This document shows positions 1 to 7,972 of a stretch of DNA of 28,093 bases, piece after piece (positions within the stretch are counted from its first letter, which is position 1; each line of letters opens with the position of its first letter). The DNA is from SLFT01 sp964493075 (GTDB lineage Bacteria; Hydrogenedentota; Hydrogenedentia; Hydrogenedentales; CAITNO01). Made by a program: the position numbers and the translations under genes. The notes under the pieces are model-generated. The model searched no databases. It was not told the origin of the DNA and worked only from the letters and a program-made list of their open reading frames with translations. Location of the stretch: assembly GCA_964493075.1 (NCBI GenBank), contig CAZBNU010000034.1, positions 1 through 28,093 on the forward strand, written 5' to 3'.

Positions 1-18
1 GCCGACGAGGACGTCGGC
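1..18. repeat. Short perfect hairpin, possible REP-like palindrome
   Basis: Bases 1-7 (GCCGACG) pair perfectly with 12-18 (CGTCGGC) around the four-base loop AGGA. It lies just downstream of the minus-strand gene that ends at 40, so it could help end that transcript, but no T-run follows on the minus strand before the window edge. The flanking bases GTTCCCAGG resemble the start of the palindromic repeats at 19418-19500, so an intergenic repeat element is the likelier reading. The window edge prevents seeing its full extent. Confidence 0.5.
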
Positions 19-39
19 GTTCCCAGGTGGAGTAATCGG

Positions 40-948
40 TTAGTTTCTTAATGCGCCCTGTGCGGGAGGTTCGCAAAATTCACTGATGCAACCGGTTGTC
101 GTGTCTCTTGCGCGTACCCAATAGTAGTATTTTGAAAGTGCACAACTGCATCCTGCGGGCGGCGCGTTTGCTGTGTCTGCATCGAAAACATCTGTCCATG
201 TGGATTCACGAGTGTAGGAGGGGGACAGCGGGATCGCTTCGTCCTTATTATCGGAGATGCCCCGGTATATTTTGTATTCAAGCGGGTTGTCGTACTGCGG
301 CGGTTTCCAGGTAACTATAATTTTATCCCGGTATCGGCGTGATGCTTCCACTTGCTCGGGGACGGGTGGCGACACACAATTATCAATGATACTTACAGGT
401 TCGAAGAATACTGGCAGCGATACTTCATCCAGGGTTGAGGCGGAGGAAGCCAGCAGTACACCGTCAAGATAAACGGGTTTAGATGGTGTGGCAGCTTCGA
501 TCATGACTGGAGTTGTTTCATTGGGGGTAAGTTCCAACTGAAATGAAAACAATTCCCCTGGATTTAAGGCGAACCCCTTGTTTGTTTGATAAATGGCGAT
601 GGCCAGACATGCGCTGCTGCCCATAGTGTCAAGCGCGGTATGGAGCGTGTCCGAAAGGGTAAACCCGGCGTCCTGTTGTTGCTGTGCCAGCTGCACATAG
701 TTGGCGGAACCATCCTTTGGCCGCAGGGTCGCCTTGTGGCTGTCGTAAACAAGAAATAGCACCAACGCTGTTGCGGGGGCTTCCACTGCATTCTGGTACA
801 CCCTTGCCGTATAGACATTCTTTTCCTGGGGGGCTGTTTCCACGCGCAGGTATAGTTGTCCGGCGGCATTTAGGGGTATAATACCCGTCAGCACCATCAA
901 AATTTGCGCAACTACGCTTGATTTGTAATAATAGACGTTTCTGGACAT
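40..948 (-). CDS. Secreted protein with cohesin-like and fibronectin type III domains
   Basis: This encodes 302 residues from ATG 948. The frame stays open upstream to a TTG at 1050, but that extra part is Asn/Cys-rich and unlike a leader, whereas ATG 948 gives a basic start followed by a hydrophobic stretch (about residues 12-29) ending in NAAG, a plausible signal peptide. Residues about 30-140 alternate strands like a cohesin or similar beta-sandwich domain, including the segment ALVLFLVYDS. Residues about 195-300 look like a fibronectin type III domain (VTWKPPQ, EYKIYRG, YYYWVRARD) with extra cysteines that may form disulfides outside the cytoplasm. No catalytic motif is visible. The role is unknown; such proteins usually bind carbohydrate or protein partners at the cell surface. 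It is divergent from the kinase gene with about 127 bp between the starts, so the two may share control. The domain calls are by eye. Confidence 0.7.
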   Translation of the reverse strand: MSRNVYYYKSSVVAQILMVLTGIIPLNAAGQLYLRVETAPQEKNVYTARVYQNAVEAPATALVLFLVYDSHKATLRPKDGSANYVQLAQQQQDAGFTLSDTLHTALDTMGSSACLAIAIYQTNKGFALNPGELFSFQLELTPNETTPVMIEAATPSKPVYLDGVLLASSASTLDEVSLPVFFEPVSIIDNCVSPPVPEQVEASRRYRDKIIVTWKPPQYDNPLEYKIYRGISDNKDEAIPLSPSYTRESTWTDVFDADTANAPPAGCSCALSKYYYWVRARDTTTGCISEFCEPPAQGALRN

Positions 949-1075
949 TTCTTCTTTGTTAATCCCATAAATGACTTGGGGTATAGGGTTGTTGTTGCGC
1001 TCATTGCAGCAGCAATCACAAACAGTTTTCCTATCATACTTGTTTTTCAAGCGTCCAGCAAACTATTGGTTTATT

Positions 1076-2740
1076 ATGATACCTGTAACCTGTTCCCATT
1101 GTGGACTGAAAATACTTGTTCCTGCCTCAGTGCAGGGGCATCAGGGCACCTGCCTGAATTGCGGCAGTGTCATCACCGTGCCGGTGGCGGATGCCGCTGG
1201 CGCTGCGACCACCATTGATTTCAATGCAAACGACCGTGTTGGCGATCGCTATGTCATCAAATCCTTTGTGGGGCGCGGCGGCATGGGGGTGGTCTATTGT
1301 GCTGAGGACACGCTTGTCAATGAAGAAGTGGCATTAAAGTTTCTGCGCCGGGGGGTGTTGCGCACGGAAAAAGGACGCAAACTGTTTCTGCGTGAAGCGC
1401 AGGTAGCCCGACGGCTCCGTCACGAAAATATCATCGCCGTGCATGATGTGGGGTTTACCAGCGACGGGGTGCTGTATCTTTCCATGGAATATGCGGTCGG
1501 TGTGTCGTTGCGGGACTTCTTGATGCGCTATCGCAGAAATCGCCGTCATATTCCAGTGAAGCAGGGGGTTCATATCATGCTTCAGATTCTGGACGCGCTT
1601 CACTATGCCCATCGTTGGGTAATACACCGCGACATCAAGCCCGAAAACATCATGCTGTTGAACGACAACCAGGTGAAGGTACTGGATTTCGGGCTTGCCA
1701 AGGCGGTGGAAGAAGATGCGGAAAAACCGGCGGCGGGCGAGCAACCCAAACACGTGGCGGGAACCGTGGTGTATGCATCTCCCGAACAGCTGCTGCGTCA
1801 ATCTCTGGATTCTCGTAGCGACATTTATACGGCAGGGCTGTTGTTGCGTGAACTGCTGACGCTGCGCACCCCCCGCGAACTGCCTCCTGAAAAAAGCATT
1901 CAGCGCAGCGATGTTTCGCCGAGTATTTGCGCCGTGGCGGATAAGGCCATCCGGCAGGATAAGACCGAACGCTGGCAGACGGCCCAGGAATTTCGTGATG
2001 CACTGAGGATTGCCTTTGAGAAATCCTACCAGACGCATACAATCAGTACCGCAATAGTGATGAACGGTAAAACCGCTTCTACGGAAGGGATGGTCTTTTT
2101 TGAGGGTGGCTATTTTCGCATGGGCAACAACGTTATGCCGGATGCCGCTCCGGAAGCAGAAGTGTATGTGACGCCTTTCTGGATGGATGTGTATCCGGTT
2201 ACCGTTAGTCAATATGAGAAATACATCAAAGAGACCGGCGCAGCGGAACCGGCGTTTTGGCGGAACCCGCAATTTAACGGACCGGAACAGCCGGTAGTGG
2301 GCATTAACTGGGAAGAAGCGCAGGCATACGCCGCCTGGCTGGGCAAACAACTGCCCACGGAAGCGCAATGGGAGTTTGCCGCACGAGGTCCTGAGAATCG
2401 TCGCTACCCCTGGGGCAATACAGCCGCTGAAACGACGCGCTGCAATTTTCGCAATTATCTGGGCATGCCAAGCATGGTTAGCATGCATGAAGACGGGAAG
2501 ACCCCGGATGGGGTTGTGGATATGGCGGGCAACATATTTGAATGGACGCTGGATGTCTTTGCACCTTATGAACAGCAAAGAAGCGCCCCCGAATCCTTGA
2601 ACAAGTTTCCGCAAAAAACAGTGCGTGGCGGTTGCTTTGATTCAGAAAACGATGATATCCAGACCTGGGCGCGGAAGGGCGTGTTTCCAGATGTGCGGGA
2701 AAAGCATGTGGGGTTCAGGTGCGTGATACCCCAGAAGTAG
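1076..2740 (+). CDS. Zinc-ribbon Ser/Thr protein kinase fused to a SUMF1-like domain
   Basis: This encodes 554 residues from ATG 1076, chosen because it starts directly before a zinc ribbon (C6-x2-C9, C26-x2-C29); the frame is open up to 971. A Hanks-type kinase domain spans about residues 58-320: glycine loop GRGGMGVVY (66-74), lysine in VALKFL (K88), catalytic loop HRDIKPEN (D186), DFG (D204) and ASPEQL in the activation segment. Residues about 330-554 form a formylglycine-generating-enzyme/SUMF1 fold, with FRMGNN, WMDVYPVT, QLPTEAQWEFAARG, DMAGNIFEWT, VRGGCF and VGFRC. The paired catalytic cysteines of true formylglycine-generating enzymes are not evident, so this domain probably binds a ligand or regulates the kinase instead. 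No membrane segment is seen, so it is probably cytoplasmic. It is convergent with the HD gene, 15 bp from that gene's end. Kinase activity is well supported; its substrate is unknown. Confidence 0.9.
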   Translation: MIPVTCSHCGLKILVPASVQGHQGTCLNCGSVITVPVADAAGAATTIDFNANDRVGDRYVIKSFVGRGGMGVVYCAEDTLVNEEVALKFLRRGVLRTEKGRKLFLREAQVARRLRHENIIAVHDVGFTSDGVLYLSMEYAVGVSLRDFLMRYRRNRRHIPVKQGVHIMLQILDALHYAHRWVIHRDIKPENIMLLNDNQVKVLDFGLAKAVEEDAEKPAAGEQPKHVAGTVVYASPEQLLRQSLDSRSDIYTAGLLLRELLTLRTPRELPPEKSIQRSDVSPSICAVADKAIRQDKTERWQTAQEFRDALRIAFEKSYQTHTISTAIVMNGKTASTEGMVFFEGGYFRMGNNVMPDAAPEAEVYVTPFWMDVYPVTVSQYEKYIKETGAAEPAFWRNPQFNGPEQPVVGINWEEAQAYAAWLGKQLPTEAQWEFAARGPENRRYPWGNTAAETTRCNFRNYLGMPSMVSMHEDGKTPDGVVDMAGNIFEWTLDVFAPYEQQRSAPESLNKFPQKTVRGGCFDSENDDIQTWARKGVFPDVREKHVGFRCVIPQK

Positions 2741-2755
2741 GCTGGCAGATTCGCG

Positions 2756-3334
2756 CTACCTGGGACGTTCCCTGCCTGCATGGGTACAAATTGCATCGAA
2801 AAGCACAGAGACCGGTTCAATTCCATGATCATTAAAGTTGCCCGGTTTTTCCCAGAACTCTTCAAGGCGACCACGGTGCTCGCGCTCATAGGCAATCACA
2901 CGCAGCATCATCTGCGCCTTATCCAGAGCGCGCAGGAGACGTGCTTCGTTTGTTACACCAGTGAGAAATTCATCATGCAATTTGGTATACGTGTCGGGGA
3001 ATTTTGAAAAAAGACTATTGAAGATGCCCTGTTCGCCCTTTTCCTTGGCCTCGCCCAGCCATGCGGCAGCCACCGGCATGGGAATATCCATCAACTGCGC
3101 TTCGGAAAGGTCGTGAATTAGGGCCATGGACAATGCTTTTGCCAGATCGTAGCCGTTGGGGTAGGCATTGATATAGAGCAACGTCAGAAGCGCCATGAAA
3201 TGGCTGTGTGCAGAAACCGACTCTGGATCGGGGACGCCACGCAACAGAAACCCTGCACGGGGCACACGATCAAGGGGATGTATCTTGAAAAACAGTTCCA
3301 ATACCTGGTCGGCGAACTCTTTGTCTGTCGTCAC
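2756..3334 (-). CDS. HD-domain phosphohydrolase, YfbR/HDDC2-like
   Basis: This encodes 192 residues from a GTG start at 3334 that overlaps the stop of the upstream gene (GTGA), which indicates translational coupling. The metal-binding HD signature is complete: H43 in SAHSHFMAL, H74-D75 in IHDLSEAQ and D138 in LLRALDKAQ. The spacing and the motif HDLSE match the HD_3 group of 5'-deoxynucleotidases such as YfbR and HDDC2, which remove phosphate from deoxynucleoside monophosphates. The length is normal for the family and the protein looks soluble. The substrate cannot be fixed from sequence. Its coupling to the AAA+/coiled-coil gene suggests that the two act together, possibly in nucleotide or replication control; that is inference. 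Confidence 0.85.
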   Translation of the reverse strand: MTTDKEFADQVLELFFKIHPLDRVPRAGFLLRGVPDPESVSAHSHFMALLTLLYINAYPNGYDLAKALSMALIHDLSEAQLMDIPMPVAAAWLGEAKEKGEQGIFNSLFSKFPDTYTKLHDEFLTGVTNEARLLRALDKAQMMLRVIAYEREHRGRLEEFWEKPGNFNDHGIEPVSVLFDAICTHAGRERPR

Positions 3335-4488
3335 GACGATTCCTCTGCAGCATTCTCCGTGTCAGCGTCATCAGTAGCGCCTTCGGCTTCTTCCGCCTTC
3401 GCCTTACTGTCCCGCGGAAGCATGTCGAGGGTCTTAAGCTGTTCAAAGATGGTAGCCAGAGTTTTCTTCGCATTTACTGATGCTTCGGCTTCTTCCGCAC
3501 CTTCATCGCTGTCTTCTTCAAAGTTTTTCAGCGTGTCGCGAATACCATCAATGACACGCAACAAGTCGGATTCTTCCTGGTCCATCAGTTCCTGCAGGTC
3601 GGCAGTGGAGGTTGCAGGGGGTTCCTCGGCAATGCTTTCTGTGAAGGCGATTAGTTCTTCCAACTGCTTCTCCAGATCGTTGATTCGATCCATCAAAGAA
3701 GCCTTCTGTTTTTCGAGGCGGTCAACAATCTCGCTGACATCCGGCGTGGTGTCCGGTGCACCTTCCTTGAGTTGGTTGAGTTCTTCGCGTAGATCTCTCA
3801 ATTCCCCTTCGCTGCGTTCGAGCGCCGAACGTGCAGCATCGCGCTCGTGGGTAAGTTGCTCCACTTGTTCGCGCAGGTTTTTGATTTCCTCCGGGTCGCC
3901 TTGTGGCGTTGCGGCAGGCGCACTCTTTGCTGCTTCAAGTTCGTTTATTCGCGCCTTCAGCGCCGCAATCTGTTTGGTGGCCGCTTCCGGTATAGGAGCG
4001 CCTTCAGTTTTTGGAAGGGGCTTGATGCCGATAATGGTGCCGCTATTGAGGTAAGCCTTCATTTTTCCGCTGAGGGCGGGAAGAATGCTGGGGTGGATGT
4101 TGGTGGCGACCACGACGATTTGGTTGTATTGCTGGAAGGCCAGTGCGACTCTCTCCAGTGCTGCCGCATCTTTCTCAAACAGATGCAGTTCGTCCACAAT
4201 CAATATGGCCGGATATTTCTTCTGCAGCTTTTCCGGATTGTCCGGAAGATTCTTCACCTTGTTGGGAAAGTCTTTCGACGAGATGAGCGCAACGCCAACT
4301 TTGGTGTTTTGTTCACGGAATTGATTGACAATTGCCCAAAGCAGGTGGCTTTTCCCTGAACCGCTTTCGCCCAACAGTACTATGGGTTTGGGCAAGTCCG
4401 GTTCCAACGCCGCCAGTCTGCCGCACATATCAAATGCGGCCTTGTTTGTGTCGTGGACAACAAAACTGTCGAAAGAAAAGCCTTTCAT
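3331..4488 (-). CDS. DnaA-like AAA+ ATPase with long coiled-coil tail
   Basis: This encodes 385 residues from ATG 4488, with AGGAG 7 bases upstream. Residues 1-155 resemble the DnaA/Hda AAA+ core: an opening FSFDSFVVHDTNKAAF like the DnaA FdnFvvG-N region, Walker A GESGSGKS (40-47), Walker B ILIVDELHLF (95-104) and a sensor-1-like VVVATN (125-130). The DnaA arginine-finger stretch (RLRSRF type) is replaced by GKMKAYLNSG, with no arginine. There is no DnaA DNA-binding domain IV. Instead residues about 168-290 are a heptad-rich coiled coil, followed by an acidic, Ala/Glu-rich tail to 385. This is therefore not the replication initiator; it may load, tether or remodel another protein. It is first in a two-gene unit with the HD enzyme. 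Function unknown; the AAA+ assignment is firm and the DnaA-like subclass is likely. Confidence 0.8.
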   Translation of the reverse strand: MKGFSFDSFVVHDTNKAAFDMCGRLAALEPDLPKPIVLLGESGSGKSHLLWAIVNQFREQNTKVGVALISSKDFPNKVKNLPDNPEKLQKKYPAILIVDELHLFEKDAAALERVALAFQQYNQIVVVATNIHPSILPALSGKMKAYLNSGTIIGIKPLPKTEGAPIPEAATKQIAALKARINELEAAKSAPAATPQGDPEEIKNLREQVEQLTHERDAARSALERSEGELRDLREELNQLKEGAPDTTPDVSEIVDRLEKQKASLMDRINDLEKQLEELIAFTESIAEEPPATSTADLQELMDQEESDLLRVIDGIRDTLKNFEEDSDEGAEEAEASVNAKKTLATIFEQLKTLDMLPRDSKAKAEEAEGATDDADTENAAEESS

Positions 4489-4584
4489 CGTGCTACTCCT
4501 GCTGTGTTGGATATTCGTACCTTCTGCTTCCGGTTATCCCGATAGCAATTATTCAGCACTACCTCGATACATACCTTCAATAAG

Positions 4585-4613
4585 ATTGTAAACTGATTGA
4601 ATATCTTTTTCAA
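4585..4613 (-). promoter_or_regulatory. Predicted sigma-70 promoter for the AAA+/HD unit
   Basis: On the minus strand TTGAAA (4613-4608) is followed by a 17-base spacer and TACAAT (4590-4585); each box differs from consensus at one position. Transcription would start near 4578, giving a leader of about 90 bases before ATG 4488. The match was found by eye, but the spacing and position are ideal. The rest of the 227-bp gap between this unit and mnmG is AT-rich and shows no gene or convincing terminator. Confidence 0.6.
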
Positions 4614-4715
4614 CTATGGTTCCGACGATCAATCTATTTTACAATTATATAGAATTCGCATACCCTGCTTCTAATCCGTCATTGCACGGAAAATACTGGA
4701 AACGGTACACCCCGA

Positions 4716-6581
4716 CTAAAGCGCCTGACGGTGAAGTTTTGACAGGTATATATGTAGCACGGCGATATCTGCGGAACGCACACCTGGGATACGTGTTGCC
4801 TGTCCAAAGTTCACTGGCTTGATTTCGTTTAGGCGCTGGCGGCTTTCACGGGGCAGTCCCGGAATGATTTCATAATCGAGCGTTTCCGGGATGCGCATGT
4901 CTTCTGCCTTTTTGAAGCGTTCAATGGTCTTGGACTCCCGTTCCAGATAGCCGCCATATTTTACCCGAATCTCCACCTGTTCCCGTTCCTCATAGGGAAG
5001 AACGTGAGGGGAAGGAGAGAGATGCAGCAGCGTTTCCAAGGTCATACCGGGCCGGCGCAAGAGTTGTTCGGCTGGTTGTGGCGCGGTCATGGGCGCTTCC
5101 CCGCAATTGCAAAGCAGGCCGTTCACCACGTCGTTAGGCGTTATTATGGTTTGTTGAAGGCGGGTAATTTCCTGAACGATGCGTTGTTCCTTTTCTCGGA
5201 CGGCATGTATCTTCCCTTCACCAGCGATGCCATAGTGTGCCAGTCGTATGTCGGCGTTGTCGTGCCGCAAATGAAGTCGGTACTCGGCCCGCGAAGTAAA
5301 CAGCCTGTACGGCTCCATAACGCCTCTGGTAACAATGTCGTCCACCAGTACACCCAGATAGGCCTCGTTGCGCCCGATCAGCAGGGGAGGGGCCTTGTCG
5401 AGCATGCGCAAGACATTCAGTGAGGCAAAAAGACCCTGCGCGGCGGCCTCCTCATACCCCGAAGTGCCGTTGATTTGTCCGGCATGAAATAGCCCGGCTA
5501 TGCGCTTGGTTTCAAGGGTGGGCTTAAGATTTGTGGGCTGGATATAATCGTATTCCACTGCATAACCTGGTCGGATGATTTCGGCATGTTCAAGCCCAGG
5601 ACAACTGTGCAGCATGGCAAGTTGCACATCTTCCGGTAGGCTGGTTGACAGGCCGTTTACATAATACTCTGCCGTCTCAAGCCCTTCCGGTTCAAGGAAA
5701 AGATGGTGGCACGGCTTATCCGGGAATTTCACGATCTTGTCTTCTATACTGGGACAATACCGTGTTCCAATGCCTTCTATGCGCCCGGAATACAGTGGGC
5801 TACGGTCCATGTTGCGCAGAATAATTTCGCGTGTTTCCTCAGTTGTGCGGGTCAGCCAGCAGGAGACAAGATTACGATTGAAGCCATTGACGGGGGTGGC
5901 GAAGGAAAAGGGACGTGGTTCCGGATCGCCCGGCTGTTCTTCCATCGCGTCGAAATTGATGCTGCGTTTGTGGATGCGCGCACAGGTGCCGGTTTTCAAG
6001 CGACCCACGTCGAAGCCCAACTGACGATAGGTTGCACTGAGTTGATTGGCAGGTGCGCCGCCGCCCCGCCCGCCTGCAACTGTTGTCATGCCATAGTGAA
6101 GCAATCCGCCGAGAAATGTGCCCGTGCATACGATGACCGCGGATGCGGCTATTTCTTCATCAAAGGCGGTGCGAATACCGGCGATAGCATTGTTTGCGAC
6201 AACAAGGTCGGTCACCTCTGCCTGCTTCAAAAAAAGATTCGGGGTGCTTTCGCAGACCCGCTTCATATCCTGCTGATAAAGGAAGCGGTCGGCCTGGGCA
6301 CGGGGCGAATGTACAGCGGGGCCTTTGCTGCGGTTCAGCATTTTGAACTGGATGCCGGTACGATCAATGCAGCAGGCCATTTCGCCGCCGAGGGCGTCTA
6401 TTTCACGGGTGAGCTGGCCTTTAGCCACACCACCGATAGCAGGATTGCAGGACATTCGGCCAATGTCGTCCAGATTCATGCTGACAAGCAGTGTGCGCCG
6501 GCCCATGCGCGCACATGCCAACGCCGCTTCGATGCCGGCATGACCAGCGCCAACGACAATAACCTCAAAATCTGTATTCAT
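4716..6581 (-). CDS. mnmG: tRNA uridine-5-carboxymethylaminomethyl modification enzyme MnmG (GidA)
   Basis: This encodes 621 residues, the usual size. With MnmE, MnmG adds the (carboxymethyl)aminomethyl group at C5 of wobble uridine 34 in certain tRNAs, using FAD, NADH and a folate donor. The N-terminal FAD dinucleotide motif is VGAGHAGIEAA (residues 10-20). It is followed by the family signature GRMSCNPAIGGVAKGQL and DALGG. Further typical blocks are RLKTGTCARI, SGRIEGIGTRYCPSIEDK, GLFHAGQINGTSGYEEAAAQG, and the C-terminal tRNA/MnmE-binding region with YEEREQVEIRVKYGGY. The ATG at 6581 lacks a strong Shine-Dalgarno site. mnmE is not in the window. It lies 47 bp downstream of the HEAT lipoprotein gene on the same strand and may be cotranscribed with it. 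Confidence 0.98.
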   Translation of the reverse strand: MNTDFEVIVVGAGHAGIEAALACARMGRRTLLVSMNLDDIGRMSCNPAIGGVAKGQLTREIDALGGEMACCIDRTGIQFKMLNRSKGPAVHSPRAQADRFLYQQDMKRVCESTPNLFLKQAEVTDLVVANNAIAGIRTAFDEEIAASAVIVCTGTFLGGLLHYGMTTVAGGRGGGAPANQLSATYRQLGFDVGRLKTGTCARIHKRSINFDAMEEQPGDPEPRPFSFATPVNGFNRNLVSCWLTRTTEETREIILRNMDRSPLYSGRIEGIGTRYCPSIEDKIVKFPDKPCHHLFLEPEGLETAEYYVNGLSTSLPEDVQLAMLHSCPGLEHAEIIRPGYAVEYDYIQPTNLKPTLETKRIAGLFHAGQINGTSGYEEAAAQGLFASLNVLRMLDKAPPLLIGRNEAYLGVLVDDIVTRGVMEPYRLFTSRAEYRLHLRHDNADIRLAHYGIAGEGKIHAVREKEQRIVQEITRLQQTIITPNDVVNGLLCNCGEAPMTAPQPAEQLLRRPGMTLETLLHLSPSPHVLPYEEREQVEIRVKYGGYLERESKTIERFKKAEDMRIPETLDYEIIPGLPRESRQRLNEIKPVNFGQATRIPGVRSADIAVLHIYLSKLHRQAL

Positions 6582-6628
6582 TTGTTACTCACAACAATGC
6601 GTGCATAGTGTCGACTGGAGATGTCTGA

Positions 6629-7558
6629 TTATTTATTTTGTTCCTCTTCGGGGACATCTTCCGGGGCGGTTTCCGTTGGCGCCTCAGGTTTGGACTGAAA
6701 AACAAGGTCTACACCACCGGGCATTTGAATGGGCGCTGCAGTTTTGCCTTCGGCTTCCCTTTTTTCGATTGTAGCAATGGCAGCCTCGAGTGCTTCGCGC
6801 GTTGCATCATCCTCGGTTTCATCCAGACACGCCTTTATGACGGGTACTACGTCGGGACCGGCCATTTCGGTGAGTACCTTTATCGCCCGTGAACGAGCAG
6901 CATCGCTGAGTTTCTCGTCACAAATGGAATCTGTGAAAATGTCCAGATGCTTCATGGCGATCATAGGCGGCATGCCCAGTACAATTTCATCCCTGTCTTT
7001 TGCGGAAGCATCCGGACTTTCCCATATTTTCATGATATTGGGAAGCACTTCCACATCGCCTTTCCGGAGCATCACCATGGAAGCCACCTTGCTTACATGT
7101 TCATCATCATCATGGGCCAGTTCGCGTACCTTGAAAAAAGCATCAGCAGCATAGCAGTTTCCCAGCAAATGGGCGGCACAACCACGGGTAATGGAGTCGT
7201 TTTGGGCGTCTGTAAGCGGTATTAACCTTGCGGAATGGCTGTCGTTCACATGGGGAGATAGGGACGCCACGGCAAGTATTTTTGCCATCTTTGGGGCTGT
7301 GGGGTCTTCCAGTACCTCGAATAAAGGGTTGAGTCCATTGGGCCCCTGCAGTGCCAGTTCGTTGGCAATGATCATGGCGCGGTCGAAGTCAAGGTGATCG
7401 TAATCCGTTGCCGCCAGATCGTTCCACTCCGCCATCAGGTCGGTGCCGTTCTTAACCTCAGGTTTGGTATTTGTAGTTGTAGGAATCGGTTGCGCGCCAC
7501 AAGCGGAGAGGAGCAGCAAAGCGCAGGTGAGTGCGGATACGATACAAAGGTGTTTCAT
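6629..7558 (-). CDS. HEAT-repeat lipoprotein
   Basis: This encodes 309 residues from ATG 7558, chosen because it opens a typical lipoprotein signal peptide: MKHLC, a hydrophobic stretch and lipobox LSAC with Cys20 as the lipidated residue. An AGGA lies 11 bases upstream. The mature part begins with a Thr/Pro-rich linker, followed by alpha-helical repeats of the HEAT type with phrases such as AKILAVASLSPH, RGCAAHLLGNCY, VSKVASMVMLRKGD and SRAIKVLTEMAGPDVVPVI, and ends in a charged Pro/Glu-rich tail. HEAT repeats bind proteins; no catalytic residues are seen. It is probably anchored to the outer or cytoplasmic membrane facing the periplasm. Partner and role are unknown. Confidence 0.75.
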   Translation of the reverse strand: MKHLCIVSALTCALLLLSACGAQPIPTTTNTKPEVKNGTDLMAEWNDLAATDYDHLDFDRAMIIANELALQGPNGLNPLFEVLEDPTAPKMAKILAVASLSPHVNDSHSARLIPLTDAQNDSITRGCAAHLLGNCYAADAFFKVRELAHDDDEHVSKVASMVMLRKGDVEVLPNIMKIWESPDASAKDRDEIVLGMPPMIAMKHLDIFTDSICDEKLSDAARSRAIKVLTEMAGPDVVPVIKACLDETEDDATREALEAAIATIEKREAEGKTAAPIQMPGGVDLVFQSKPEAPTETAPEDVPEEEQNK

Positions 7559-7972
7559 AGTTTTCGAGGTCCTTTCATAGTGCTGAAAAATTGCGGGAGA
7601 CAGCATTTTTATCTTCTTGCCTATATTAACAACGCTTTAAGGGTAGCAAATAACGACTCATACTATGGAATATTATCACAACAGTGCCGTTTGAGACTAA
7701 CACGGGAACTGTCCAGAACCCGAAAGGTACTCCAAAGGTGGTTTTTGCTAAGCTGCACAGAGACTGCAATTCAACGAGATGGTTCATTGATGTGTTTCTT
7801 GTGTTCTTTGTGGTTGATGCGTTGTTTTATGGGATCAACATTGTGCAGACTCACACATTACAGCAATGTATTTGCGTCTGCCATGTCGGACAGGTATTAT
7901 GTAGCACAGGGCATACTTCTTATGTGTGTTTATTCCATGAAGCCATGTAAAAAAAATCGAGGGATTTCGGTT
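7559..7972. other. Divergent intergenic region, about 410 bp, no convincing gene
   Basis: This AT-rich stretch separates the minus-strand lipoprotein gene from the plus-strand glycosylase. The frames that stay open here (for example 7684-7950) are Cys/Phe/Val-rich, lack a ribosome-binding site and look unselected. A weak plus-strand promoter-like pair, TTAACA at 7626-7631 and AATAAC at 7649-7654 with a 17-base spacer, is the best candidate seen, but it would leave a leader of about 310 bases. No tRNA, hairpin terminator or repeat was recognised. Confidence 0.5.

Noticed and set aside
1334..2614. Long open frame of 426 codons on the minus strand
   Set aside because: It lies wholly antisense to the kinase/SUMF1 gene, whose motifs are intact; its product is His/Arg/Phe-rich and matches nothing I know, so it is a shadow frame.
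3200..4054. Plus-strand frame with a Ser-rich product of 284 residues
   Set aside because: Antisense to the AAA+/coiled-coil gene; Ser/Arg-rich low complexity is the expected reverse reading of a Glu/Ala-rich coiled coil.
5703..6608. Plus-strand frame of 301 codons
   Set aside because: Antisense to mnmG, which is well conserved throughout; no ribosome-binding site and no recognisable motif.
7684..7950. 88-codon frame in the intergenic region before the glycosylase gene
   Set aside because: No ribosome-binding site, many Cys/Phe/Val residues and overlap with the upstream leader; unlikely to be a real gene.
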